Source: Lactobacillus sp. (GTDB lineage: Bacteria > Bacillota > Bacilli > Lactobacillales > Lactobacillaceae). From it: a stretch of 64,000 bases of DNA. The translations under genes and the position numbers were made by a program. The stretch is from NCBI GenBank assembly GCA_030455605.1, contig JAKDPD010000002.1, forward strand, positions 20,879 through 84,878, written 5' to 3'. Positions 1 through 7,891 of the stretch are shown one piece after another. The notes beneath the pieces are model-generated. The model saw only the letters and a list, made by a program, of their open reading frames with translations. It had not been told where the DNA came from and searched no databases. How positions within the stretch are numbered: the first letter of the stretch is position 1; each line of letters starts with the position of its first letter.

Positions 1-1
1 A

Positions 2-706
2 CGTGGGATTTTTGTTTGGGGGGATGACCCTTATTTGGCTAAAATCACAAGTAAGGCACCTAAGTATACTTATGGTTTTAGGCCGGGTGATGATTTTATT
101 GCTCATGATATTGTCAAGGATACTCAGGGCGCTACATTTAGCGTACGCGCCTTAGGTGAAGAGCTAGGCCGCTTTACGATTCATTTATTTGGCGACCACA
201 ATATTCTCAATACGACCGCGGTCATTGCAATTGCTCATCTGGAAAAAATCCCGATGCCAGCGATTCGGGCAGGTTTGTTAACCTATCAAGGTGCTAAGCG
301 GCGCTTTAGTGAACGTGATTTTGGTGATATTGCGGTCATTGATGACTACGCACACCATCCAACGGAAATGCGAGCTACCATTCAAGCCGCTCGTCAGAAG
401 TTCCCAGATAAAAAAGTGGTCGTAGTTTTTCAGCCCCATACATATTCGCGAACTAAGAAATTTGCAGCTGAATTTGAGAAAATTTTACGTACGGTTGATA
501 AAGCCTATGTGACACCAATTTTTGGGTCTGTGCGGGAAGCACAAGGTAGCATTTCTAGTGCCGATTTGACTGCTAAAATTCCTGGTTCAGAAGTGATTAA
601 TTTGGATAACATTGTCGATTTAACTCAGAATAAGAACAGTGTCATCGTGTTCATGGGGGCTGGCGATATTTCAAAATATGAAGCCGCCTTTGAAAAGTTA
701 CTGTAA
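2..706 (+). CDS. murC: UDP-N-acetylmuramate--L-alanine ligase, C-terminal part
   Basis: This is the 3' part of the gene; the reading frame is open to the left edge of the window, so the N-terminal nucleotide-binding part is missing only because of the cut. MurC adds L-alanine to UDP-MurNAc in the cytoplasm, the first amino acid step of peptidoglycan synthesis. The visible part holds the end of the central ATPase domain (GDHNILNTTA, contacting substrate) and the C-terminal Mur ligase domain with the family signature DDYAHHPTE and later FQPHTYSR. It ends with a stop followed at once by a hairpin terminator, so it is the last gene of its transcription unit. The identification is very secure. Confidence 0.95.
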   Translation, partial: RGIFVWGDDPYLAKITSKAPKYTYGFRPGDDFIAHDIVKDTQGATFSVRALGEELGRFTIHLFGDHNILNTTAVIAIAHLEKIPMPAIRAGLLTYQGAKRRFSERDFGDIAVIDDYAHHPTEMRATIQAARQKFPDKKVVVVFQPHTYSRTKKFAAEFEKILRTVDKAYVTPIFGSVREAQGSISSADLTAKIPGSEVINLDNIVDLTQNKNSVIVFMGAGDISKYEAAFEKLL

Positions 707-724
707 TCAAGTAATCGATTAATG

Positions 725-748
725 GTCCTAGCATTGCTAGGGCTTTTT
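725..748 (+). terminator. Rho-independent terminator after murC
   Basis: A 6-bp perfect stem CCTAGC/GCTAGG with a 3-nt loop is followed by GCTTTTT. It lies just behind the murC stop and before polA. Confidence 0.7.
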
Positions 749-816
749 AATTTCTGAAAAAAGCTTAAAAGCTGTTAGAATAGATAGTAAAGCGGATCAC
801 ACATTAAGGAGTAGTT

Positions 817-3471
817 ATGGCCAAGAAGAGAATGTTACTAGTAGATGGTAATTCCGTTGCGTTTCGCGCTTTTTATGCGTTATATCGGCAACTGGATCGC
901 TTTATTAGCCCAGACGGGCATCATACGAATGCAGTTTATGCATTTAAAAAAATGTTGGATGTCATGCTCAAAGAAACAGTGCCAGACTATGTGTTAGTGG
1001 CTTTTGATGCGGGCAAAACTACCTTTAGAAATAAGTGGTACAGCGACTATAAAGGTGGCCGTCAAAAGACGCCAACTGAACTATCTGAACAATTACCAGT
1101 GATTCGTGAATTACTGACGGCTCTAGGTCTCAAAAACTATGAACTAGCGAATTATGAGGCTGATGATATCATTGGGACCATGTCACGGTTAGGAGATGAA
1201 GCGGGGCTTGATGTGACCGTAGTGACAGGTGATCGTGATTTAACCCAGTTAGCTTCTGAAAATGTGACGGTACTCATTACGAAGAATGGGGTAGGTCAAA
1301 CAGAAGCTTATACGCCAGCTCATATGCAAGAAGTGAATGGGGTAAGCCCAACGGCTTTTATTGATATGAAGGCGCTAATGGGCGACCAGTCGGATAACTA
1401 TCCTGGTGTAACTAAAGTTGGTCCTAAGACTGCCAGTCGGTTAGTCCAAAAATACGGCTCAGTAGAGGGACTCTATGCTCATTTAGCTGATTTGAAACCG
1501 TCTAAACTGAAAGAAAATTTGATTCATGATCATGATCAAGCTTTCTTAGCTAAAAAATTAGCCACCATTGATCGTCATTCACCACTGACAATTACGTTAG
1601 CTGATACGGCGCGGCAAACACCACAAATAGCGAAATTGCGGCAATTTTATGAGCGCTTAGGGATGCGCAAGTTTTTGGCTGAGCTTGAAAGTAAAAGCAC
1701 AGAAGATTCAGCTCCCGACCAGCAGTATCATTATGAGCTTCTTGATGCTGAGCATTTATCACCATTACTATCGCTACCAGAACGAATTAGTTTTTATCTT
1801 GAAATGCTAGGTGATGATTATCATGTAGCTGATCCAATCGGTTTTGCACTGAAAGCGGGAGATACGATTTATGTGGGGACCCAAATTGATTTATTACAAC
1901 AGCCAATCCTCAAAGATTTATTAACCAATCCCCGTATCCATAAGGATGTCTTTGATGTTAAACGCACGTACGTAGGTCTTTATCGGTTAGGAATCATGCC
2001 CCAGGGGCTTGATTACGACATGTTACTAGCGTCTTATTTAGTTGATAATGAGAATAATTCTGCTGATTTAGGGGAAGTTGCTCATTTGTACGGCAATTAT
2101 CGCGTGGAAACGGATATTGCGGTTTATGGTAAGGGAAAGAAACAGGCCATTCCAGCGCCAGCTATTTTTGCCAATCACTTGGCAGGAAAAGTCGTTGTAA
2201 TTGGGCAATTAAAGCCGATATTACTTGCCAAGTTGCGGGACCATGAACAAGACGCGTTGTTTGATGAGATTGAACTGCCTTTAGCGTTTGTGCTCGCAAA
2301 AATGGAAATTACTGGGATGAAAGTTGTTCCTGGGACCTTGCTGGCCTTACAGAATGAGTTTGCACTGCGGCTGAATGAGTTAGAAAAGCAAATTTATTTA
2401 GATGCTGGCGAAGAATTTAATTTGAACTCGCCCAAGCAATTAGGCCACATCCTCTTTGAAAAGCTGGGCTTACCAGTGATTAAAAAAACTAAGACGGGTT
2501 ATTCGACAAGTGTTGAAGTGCTTGACCAACTTAAGACGAGCAGTCTAGTGGTACAAAAAATTCTTGAGTATCGCCAAATTGCTAAGATTCAATCAACTTA
2601 CGTGAAGGGGTTACTTGACGTTATCCAACCAGATGGTCGGGTGCACAGTCGTTATTTGCAAACGCAAACAGCAACTGGACGCTTATCGAGTGTAGCACCA
2701 AATTTACAGAATATTCCGACTCGGACGCAGGAAGGCAAACAAATTCGGAAAGCGTTTGTACCGTCGACTCCTGATGGTTATATCTTTAGTTGTGATTACT
2801 CACAAGTGGAGTTGCGGGTGTTAGCTCATGTTTCGGGCGATATGCATATGCAGGAAGCCTTCAAGACAGGGTTTGATATTCATGCACATACCGCAATGAA
2901 GATCTTTCATTTGGCTAGTCCGGAAAAAGTGACCGGCCTTGAACGACGCCGTGCTAAGGCTGTCAATTTCGGAATTGTGTATGGTATTTCTGATTATGGT
3001 TTGTCAAAGAATTTGGGGATTAGCCGCAAGCAAGCCCAAGAGTTTATTGACAATTATTTCGATCAATATCCCCAGATTAAGACTTTTATGGCGCAAGCCA
3101 TTAAAACGGCACGTGAACGTGGTTATGCTGAGACAATTATGCATCGTAGGCGTTATTTGCCAGACATTCATGCTAAAAATTATAATGTTCGGTCCTTTGC
3201 AGAGCGGACAGCGATTAATTCCCCAATTCAAGGATCAGCAGCTGATATTATTAAGATTGCAATGATTAATATGCAAAATGTGCTAGAAAAACGGCAGTTG
3301 AAATCCAAGTTGGTTTTGCAAGTTCATGATGAGTTGATTCTGGATGTTCCTAAAGCAGAATTAGCGACGATGAAACAGTTGGTTCCTGAGCTCATGCAAC
3401 AGGCAGTGAAGTTGGATGTTCCGTTAACCGCCGATTCAGGCTATGGACATAATTGGTATGATGCAAAGTAG
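817..3471 (+). CDS. polA: DNA polymerase I
   Basis: An 884-aa Pol I, used in Okazaki fragment processing and repair synthesis. The N-terminal 5'-3' exonuclease (about 1-290) has the acidic motifs YEADDIIGT and GDQSDNYPG. The C-terminal polymerase domain has motif A (DYSQVELR), motif B (RRAKAVNFGIVYG) and motif C (QVHDEL). The middle 3'-5' exonuclease fold is present but the DxE pair of exo motif I is replaced (FYLEMLGDD), so proofreading is probably absent, as in Bacillus-type Pol I. It starts with ATG behind AAGGAG and heads a tight series with mutM, coaE, nrdR, dnaB and dnaI, with intergenic gaps of 10 bp or less. Confidence 0.97.
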   Translation: MAKKRMLLVDGNSVAFRAFYALYRQLDRFISPDGHHTNAVYAFKKMLDVMLKETVPDYVLVAFDAGKTTFRNKWYSDYKGGRQKTPTELSEQLPVIRELLTALGLKNYELANYEADDIIGTMSRLGDEAGLDVTVVTGDRDLTQLASENVTVLITKNGVGQTEAYTPAHMQEVNGVSPTAFIDMKALMGDQSDNYPGVTKVGPKTASRLVQKYGSVEGLYAHLADLKPSKLKENLIHDHDQAFLAKKLATIDRHSPLTITLADTARQTPQIAKLRQFYERLGMRKFLAELESKSTEDSAPDQQYHYELLDAEHLSPLLSLPERISFYLEMLGDDYHVADPIGFALKAGDTIYVGTQIDLLQQPILKDLLTNPRIHKDVFDVKRTYVGLYRLGIMPQGLDYDMLLASYLVDNENNSADLGEVAHLYGNYRVETDIAVYGKGKKQAIPAPAIFANHLAGKVVVIGQLKPILLAKLRDHEQDALFDEIELPLAFVLAKMEITGMKVVPGTLLALQNEFALRLNELEKQIYLDAGEEFNLNSPKQLGHILFEKLGLPVIKKTKTGYSTSVEVLDQLKTSSLVVQKILEYRQIAKIQSTYVKGLLDVIQPDGRVHSRYLQTQTATGRLSSVAPNLQNIPTRTQEGKQIRKAFVPSTPDGYIFSCDYSQVELRVLAHVSGDMHMQEAFKTGFDIHAHTAMKIFHLASPEKVTGLERRRAKAVNFGIVYGISDYGLSKNLGISRKQAQEFIDNYFDQYPQIKTFMAQAIKTARERGYAETIMHRRRYLPDIHAKNYNVRSFAERTAINSPIQGSAADIIKIAMINMQNVLEKRQLKSKLVLQVHDELILDVPKAELATMKQLVPELMQQAVKLDVPLTADSGYGHNWYDAK

Positions 3472-3479
3472 GTGGTAAG

Positions 3480-4322
3480 ATGCCAGAGTTAGCAGAGGTA
3501 GAGACCGTTCGGCGGACGCTATTACCCTTAATTCAAAATAAAGTTATTGCGAAAGTTATCCTATGGTATCCGAAGATTGTGGCAACCGATCATACCGCCT
3601 TCAGTCATCAGTTAGTGGGAAAGAGCATTGTAACCATTGATCGTTATGCCAAATTCTTGGAAATTCGATTATCCGGTCATTTGACGCTCGTGTCGCACTT
3701 AAGAATGGAAGGCAAGTACCGGCTTACATCACAAGCGACACCTAAAGAAAAACATGATCATGTTGAATTTGTTTTTGCGGACGGGACAGCACTACGCTAC
3801 AATGATGTACGAAAATTTGGGCGCATGCAGCTGGTTCCGACGGGGCAGGAACGCACACTTACGGGAATTAATAAACTGGGTCCAGATGCTTTAACTCCGG
3901 CATTTACGACCAAATATTTGGTAGCGGCATTACATAAGAAAAAGAAAAATATTAAGTCGACGCTACTTGATCAGACTGTGGTTAGCGGTCTAGGCAATAT
4001 TTATGCTGATGAAGTGTTATGGCGAGCTAAAATTCATCCCTTAAGCTGGGCAGATTCAATTCCAGCAAGTCGTTTGCGAATTCTGCATGATGATATTGTT
4101 CGATTATTAAAAGCCGCGATTGCTGCGGGTGGCACTACCGTCCATTCCTATTTGGATGCTAGTGGACGAACGGGCGGTTTTCAACCACAATTAAAAGTTT
4201 ATGGTCACGCGGAAGAGCCTTGTGAACGATGTCAGAGGCCATTAGTTAAAATTAAAGTAAATGCCCGCGGGACGACTTTTTGTCCACACTGTCAGAAGGA
4301 ATATTTATGTCCATCGTATTAG
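3480..4322 (+). CDS. mutM: Formamidopyrimidine-DNA glycosylase
   Basis: A 280-aa Fpg/MutM base-excision enzyme that removes 8-oxoguanine and nicks the abasic site. After Met removal the protein starts PELAEVE, with the catalytic N-terminal proline and Glu in place. The helix-two-turn-helix region carries the GLGNIYADE motif, and the C-terminus has a zinc finger (CERC and CPHC). The gene begins 8 bp after the polA stop and overlaps the start of coaE by 16 bp. polA-mutM-coaE is a conserved Firmicutes arrangement, pairing base excision with gap filling. Confidence 0.97.
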   Translation: MPELAEVETVRRTLLPLIQNKVIAKVILWYPKIVATDHTAFSHQLVGKSIVTIDRYAKFLEIRLSGHLTLVSHLRMEGKYRLTSQATPKEKHDHVEFVFADGTALRYNDVRKFGRMQLVPTGQERTLTGINKLGPDALTPAFTTKYLVAALHKKKKNIKSTLLDQTVVSGLGNIYADEVLWRAKIHPLSWADSIPASRLRILHDDIVRLLKAAIAAGGTTVHSYLDASGRTGGFQPQLKVYGHAEEPCERCQRPLVKIKVNARGTTFCPHCQKEYLCPSY

Positions 4323-4909
4323 GGATTACAGGCGGCATTGCCACGGGAAAATCCACTGTTGATGCATTTTTGAGAGAAAAACAATTACCGATTGTCGATA
4401 GCGATGCCATTGCCCATCAGCTATTAGCACCAGGAGCAGCAGGCTGGGTCAATGTGAAGACAACCTTTGGCGAGAAATTTTTAAATGCTGACCAAACGAT
4501 TGGTCGGGCTGCCTTAGGGCGCTATGTCTTTACCAACCCTGAAGCACTGGCACAATTAAATATGCTCAATCATCCACTCATTTATGCTGAGATTAAGCGG
4601 CAAATTGCTGCTTATCGCCAGCAAGGCGCTGCGTTAATTGTGTTTGATGCCCCCCTCATGTATGAAACTGGGGGTGAAAAGTTGTGCGATTATGTCCTGG
4701 TGGTAACCACAACATCCGCTTTACAATTAAAACGGTTGATGACACGTAATCAGATCAGCCGTAGAGCAGCGTTGGCACGGATTCATAGTCAACTGCCATT
4801 AGCCGTTAAAATTGCCAAAGCTGATTTTGTCATTAATAATGTTGGTAGCAAGGCTGAGCTAAGAAGGAAGCTGGATCAAGTCATCGCCAGCATAGAAAGC
4901 GAGGGGTAA
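4307..4909 (+). CDS. coaE: Dephospho-CoA kinase
   Basis: A 200-aa P-loop kinase catalysing the last step of coenzyme A synthesis (phosphorylation of dephospho-CoA at the 3'-OH). The Walker A motif GGIATGKST lies at residues 8-16, and the substrate-binding DSDAIAHQLL and DAPLMYE segments follow. I chose the ATG at 4307 because AGAAGGA sits just upstream and the protein then starts in family register (MSIVLGITGG). An upstream in-frame TTG at 4280 would add nine residues that do not fit. It overlaps mutM by 16 bp, so translation is probably coupled. Confidence 0.95.
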   Translation: MSIVLGITGGIATGKSTVDAFLREKQLPIVDSDAIAHQLLAPGAAGWVNVKTTFGEKFLNADQTIGRAALGRYVFTNPEALAQLNMLNHPLIYAEIKRQIAAYRQQGAALIVFDAPLMYETGGEKLCDYVLVVTTTSALQLKRLMTRNQISRRAALARIHSQLPLAVKIAKADFVINNVGSKAELRRKLDQVIASIESEG

Positions 4910-4911
4910 TC

Positions 4912-5379
4912 ATGGAATGCCCAAATTGTCATAAAAATGCTTCAAGAGTGATTGATTCGCGCCCTAGTGATGAGAATCGCGCTATTCGTAGACGCCGTGA
5001 ATGTGAAAACTGTGGTTTTCGTTTTACAACCTTTGAACGAATTGAAACCGCGCCATTATTAGTTATTAAGACTGATGGCACGAGAGAACCATTTGATCGC
5101 AAAAAAATCTTGCATGGTGTGATGGCTGCTGGTCAGAAACGTCCTATTTCTAGTGACCAATTTGAGAGTCTAGTTGACCACGTTGAAAATCGCATTCGTA
5201 AACAGGGTGTGAGTGAAATTTCATCGAAAAAAATTGGTCAGCTTGTGATGGATGAGTTGGCACGTTTAGATGACGTTGCTTATATTCGATTTGCATCAAT
5301 TTACCGTGAATTTAAGGATATGTCCAGTTTTATGAAGACAATGGAAGACATGATTGCCAAGCGTGAAAGGGAGAAATAA
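4912..5379 (+). CDS. nrdR: Transcriptional repressor NrdR
   Basis: A 155-aa NrdR, the dATP/ATP-sensing repressor of ribonucleotide reductase genes. The N-terminal zinc ribbon has CPNC at residues 3-6 and CENC about 28 residues later, followed by an ATP-cone domain (about 49-139) starting LLVIKTDGTREPFDR. It sits 2 bp after coaE and 2 bp before dnaB, with a GAGGGG ribosome binding site inside the end of coaE. The nrdR-dnaB-dnaI order is standard in Firmicutes and ties nucleotide supply to replication initiation. Confidence 0.97.
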   Translation: MECPNCHKNASRVIDSRPSDENRAIRRRRECENCGFRFTTFERIETAPLLVIKTDGTREPFDRKKILHGVMAAGQKRPISSDQFESLVDHVENRIRKQGVSEISSKKIGQLVMDELARLDDVAYIRFASIYREFKDMSSFMKTMEDMIAKREREK

Positions 5380-5381
5380 TC

Positions 5382-6701
5382 ATGTTTGAAAGTTCAAATC
5401 CGAAGATGCCTTATTTTGTTGCCAATCAGATGACCATCTTCCCGAACCATCTAAAAGTACTCATTAAACTTTATCAGCCGATTATCGGTAATACGGCTTT
5501 AGCCTTATTTCAAACCTTGGTGCAAAATTTTGACAGTTATGAGATGCTGGCCGATGCCCAACCACTTTACTTATTACAAGAACAGCTAGATTGTAGTCTA
5601 CAGACTTTTTTTCAGGCATTACACCGACTAGAAGCGGTGGGACTCGTCAAGACGTTTCTGCAGCACAATGTGCATGGTGATGTGTTAGTTTTTTCCGTGC
5701 AACAAGTGCCCAGCGCGAGTGCTTTTTTTGCCACTTCATTGTTAGCGAGTTTGCTCAAAGAAAAGCTGGGGACCGTAACTTTTCAGCGGCTCAGTCATCA
5801 ATTTAGTCAAGAAGCACGGACTCACCGTAAGAAAGTGACCAATTTACAAGAAGTATCGGCTAACTTTTTTGAGGTTTTTCGGTTGCCAAGTGATGAAGCC
5901 ATCAACCCTTCAACTGAGGTGGTAACAGCAGCGCATGACAATCAAGTTGGACCAACTCAAATTGCTAAAATTAGCCAATCTAAAACTTATGATTGGGCGT
6001 TTTTGACGGAATTATTTCAACGTTATCAAATTACCGCTGATGAAGTGCAGACTAAAAAGGCTGACTTAGCCAGTCTAATGAGTAGTTATGGCTTGTCCGA
6101 ACAAGAGTTAGTTGATGAGATTCTACCGACGCTTCATGGAAACCACAAGTTAGATTTAGTGCAAATTAAACGCGCGCTAGCGGTTAACTACCGGGCGACA
6201 ACTAGTCAGCGAGCCGTTAAGGCACAATTAGCGGCTAATGCGCAACCTGCGGGAAACAAGTTGCAACAACAGGATCAAACTTTGCTGACTGAAGTACGTC
6301 AGTATGCACCTATAGCATATTTATATCATTTGCGTGAGCAACGTGGTGGCAGGGTGACGTCTTTTGAAAAGTCGCTAGTCTTAGATCTCAATTCGGTCTG
6401 GGGATTTTCTGATGAAGTGATTAACTTGTTACTTCATACTGCTTTAGCAAATAATAGTACGCTGAATCGTAAATTCGTTGAAGCCATTGCTAATAGTTGG
6501 ATTCAAAATGGCGTTGCGACTGGTCAGCAGGCGTTAAACTATTTGGCAAAGCGGCAACAAAAAAAGCAACAACCGCGTCAGCGTCGCAAACGTTTGGAAC
6601 GTGGCACCGATTGGTCCAAGAAACGGGCGGAGATCACCACTAAAGATGATCCTAAAGCATTAGAAGCAATCTTTAAGCAATTCAAAGATCAAGAAGGGTA
6701 G
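5382..6701 (+). CDS. dnaB: Replication initiation and membrane attachment protein DnaB
   Basis: A 439-aa homologue of Bacillus DnaB (not the helicase), which with DnaD and DnaI loads the replicative helicase at oriC and at restarted forks. The N-terminal winged-helix part starts around the conserved LIKLYQPIIGNTALALF segment, followed by a helical middle and the DnaB_2 (DnaD-like) domain around residues 300-380. The C-terminus is very basic (KRQQKKQQPRQRRKR), suited to DNA binding. Its neighbours nrdR and dnaI support the call. Sequence conservation in this family is low, so the context carries much of the weight. Confidence 0.92.
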   Translation: MFESSNPKMPYFVANQMTIFPNHLKVLIKLYQPIIGNTALALFQTLVQNFDSYEMLADAQPLYLLQEQLDCSLQTFFQALHRLEAVGLVKTFLQHNVHGDVLVFSVQQVPSASAFFATSLLASLLKEKLGTVTFQRLSHQFSQEARTHRKKVTNLQEVSANFFEVFRLPSDEAINPSTEVVTAAHDNQVGPTQIAKISQSKTYDWAFLTELFQRYQITADEVQTKKADLASLMSSYGLSEQELVDEILPTLHGNHKLDLVQIKRALAVNYRATTSQRAVKAQLAANAQPAGNKLQQQDQTLLTEVRQYAPIAYLYHLREQRGGRVTSFEKSLVLDLNSVWGFSDEVINLLLHTALANNSTLNRKFVEAIANSWIQNGVATGQQALNYLAKRQQKKQQPRQRRKRLERGTDWSKKRAEITTKDDPKALEAIFKQFKDQEG

Positions 6702-6710
6702 GTGAAGTAG

Positions 6711-7607
6711 ATGAAAGCGATGAATGATTTAATCAAGCGGATTATTCGCGAAAAAGGACTGGGAAGTCCAGATCAGCTTGCCAAAATGGTCTTGCAGGAT
6801 GCAACTATCAAAGCCTTTCTAACGAAGCATCAGGCAAATTTATCAGCTGCTCAAATTACCGCTAGTTTACCGGTGCTTTATGAGTTTTATAGCCAAAAGC
6901 AGCAATCTAATCCGGTAATGGCAGGGTATGAGCCCCAGCTTTTTTTGGCAGGCTCGGTTATTCAGATTAAGTATCTTAAAACTGCTAAGCAGCTTGCTGC
7001 TGAACAGGAAAGGCGGGTAAAGCGTAATGTTCAGCTCGTTAATTTACCGCTTAAATTGCGCCAAGTTAATTTATATGACCTAGATCGGACACCGGATCGA
7101 CTAACTGCTTTAACGAAGGTTTCGCAGTTTTTAGCTGTTTACCAGCAAGGGCAGGCTCCCAAGGGCTTGTATCTTTCAGGTGATTTTGGTGTTGGCAAGA
7201 CCTACATTCTAGCAGGTTTAGCCAATGCGGTTGCAAAATTAGAAAAACGGGTAGTCTTTTTACACGTGCCAACTTTCATTGCGAGTTTAGCGTCTCATTT
7301 TGCTGATAACTCACTTCAAGCTGAGATTAAGCGTGTTGCTGAGACCGATGTCTTGATTTTAGATGATATTGGCGCAGAAACTTTAAGCCAGTGGTCCCGT
7401 GATGATGTTTTAGGCGTGATTTTGCAAGTCCGGATGGACAATAGTCTTCCAACTTTCTTCTCATCAAATCTCGATTTGACCAGTCTAGAATCACATTTTG
7501 CTGAGACGAAGGATGCAATTGATCCCGTTAAGGCCGCACGCTTAATGGCGCGCGTTCGCTTTTTGGCTGAAGAAGTTGTCGTTTCTGGTCCTAACCGCCG
7601 AAATTGA
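6711..7607 (+). CDS. dnaI: Primosomal protein DnaI (helicase loader)
   Basis: A 298-aa AAA+ helicase loader of the DnaC/DnaI type. The N-terminal DnaI-specific domain (about 1-100) is followed by the ATPase with Walker A GDFGVGKT (residues 157-164), Walker B LILDDIGAE, and a late arginine-containing segment AARLMARVRFL. It loads the DnaC-type replicative helicase onto DNA together with DnaB and DnaD. It lies 9 bp after dnaB. A second in-frame ATG at 6720 is a possible alternative start. It ends about 20 bp before the thrS promoter, closing the replication operon. Confidence 0.95.
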   Translation: MKAMNDLIKRIIREKGLGSPDQLAKMVLQDATIKAFLTKHQANLSAAQITASLPVLYEFYSQKQQSNPVMAGYEPQLFLAGSVIQIKYLKTAKQLAAEQERRVKRNVQLVNLPLKLRQVNLYDLDRTPDRLTALTKVSQFLAVYQQGQAPKGLYLSGDFGVGKTYILAGLANAVAKLEKRVVFLHVPTFIASLASHFADNSLQAEIKRVAETDVLILDDIGAETLSQWSRDDVLGVILQVRMDNSLPTFFSSNLDLTSLESHFAETKDAIDPVKAARLMARVRFLAEEVVVSGPNRRN

Positions 7608-7625
7608 TTTTTTAATGGAAAAAGG

Positions 7626-7653
7626 TTGCATCTGACCATGCATGCCTTATAAT
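7626..7653 (+). promoter_or_regulatory. Sigma-A promoter of thrS
   Basis: TTGCAT at 7626-7631 and a perfect TATAAT at 7648-7653 are separated by 16 bp. Transcription would start near 7660, just ahead of the T-box leader. Confidence 0.65.
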
Positions 7654-7659
7654 TGAAAG

Positions 7660-7880
7660 CATAGATTAAGAACATGTTGTCACTAAACAGAGAGTAGGAC
7701 TCGTTCTGAAAGCCTACAATGGTGTTACAACCCACTCTTAATTCAGTTAGAATATTCATCTATCGGGTGACTCCATTATCAGTTTTTAATGAGAAATCAA
7801 TTTTAATTGATTTGAATTTTGGGTGGAACCACGTAGATAACGTCCCGACACGATTGTGTGTTGGGACTTTTTTTATTTTT
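7660..7880 (+). promoter_or_regulatory. T-box riboswitch leader of thrS (Thr)
   Basis: The leader carries a near-consensus T-box GGGTGGAACCACG at 7821-7833 and a following intrinsic terminator (GTCCC...GGGAC at 7842-7867, then a T-run). Upstream, AGAGAGT near 7690 and ACTCTT near 7735 can close a short Stem I. The 3' side of the specifier region reads ACAACC, so either ACA or ACC would specify threonine. Uncharged tRNA-Thr should stabilise the antiterminator and switch thrS on. Stem I looks shorter than in most T-boxes. Confidence 0.88.
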
Positions 7881-7891
7881 TGGAGGGTAAC

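Noticed and set aside
2939..3265. Open frame of 108 codons on the plus strand inside polA
   Set aside because: It lies wholly within the polymerase domain in another frame, has no SD and shows no protein-like pattern.
7316..7759. 147-codon frame on the minus strand across the end of dnaI and the thrS leader
   Set aside because: It is antisense to dnaI and the T-box RNA, and the protein has no recognisable features.
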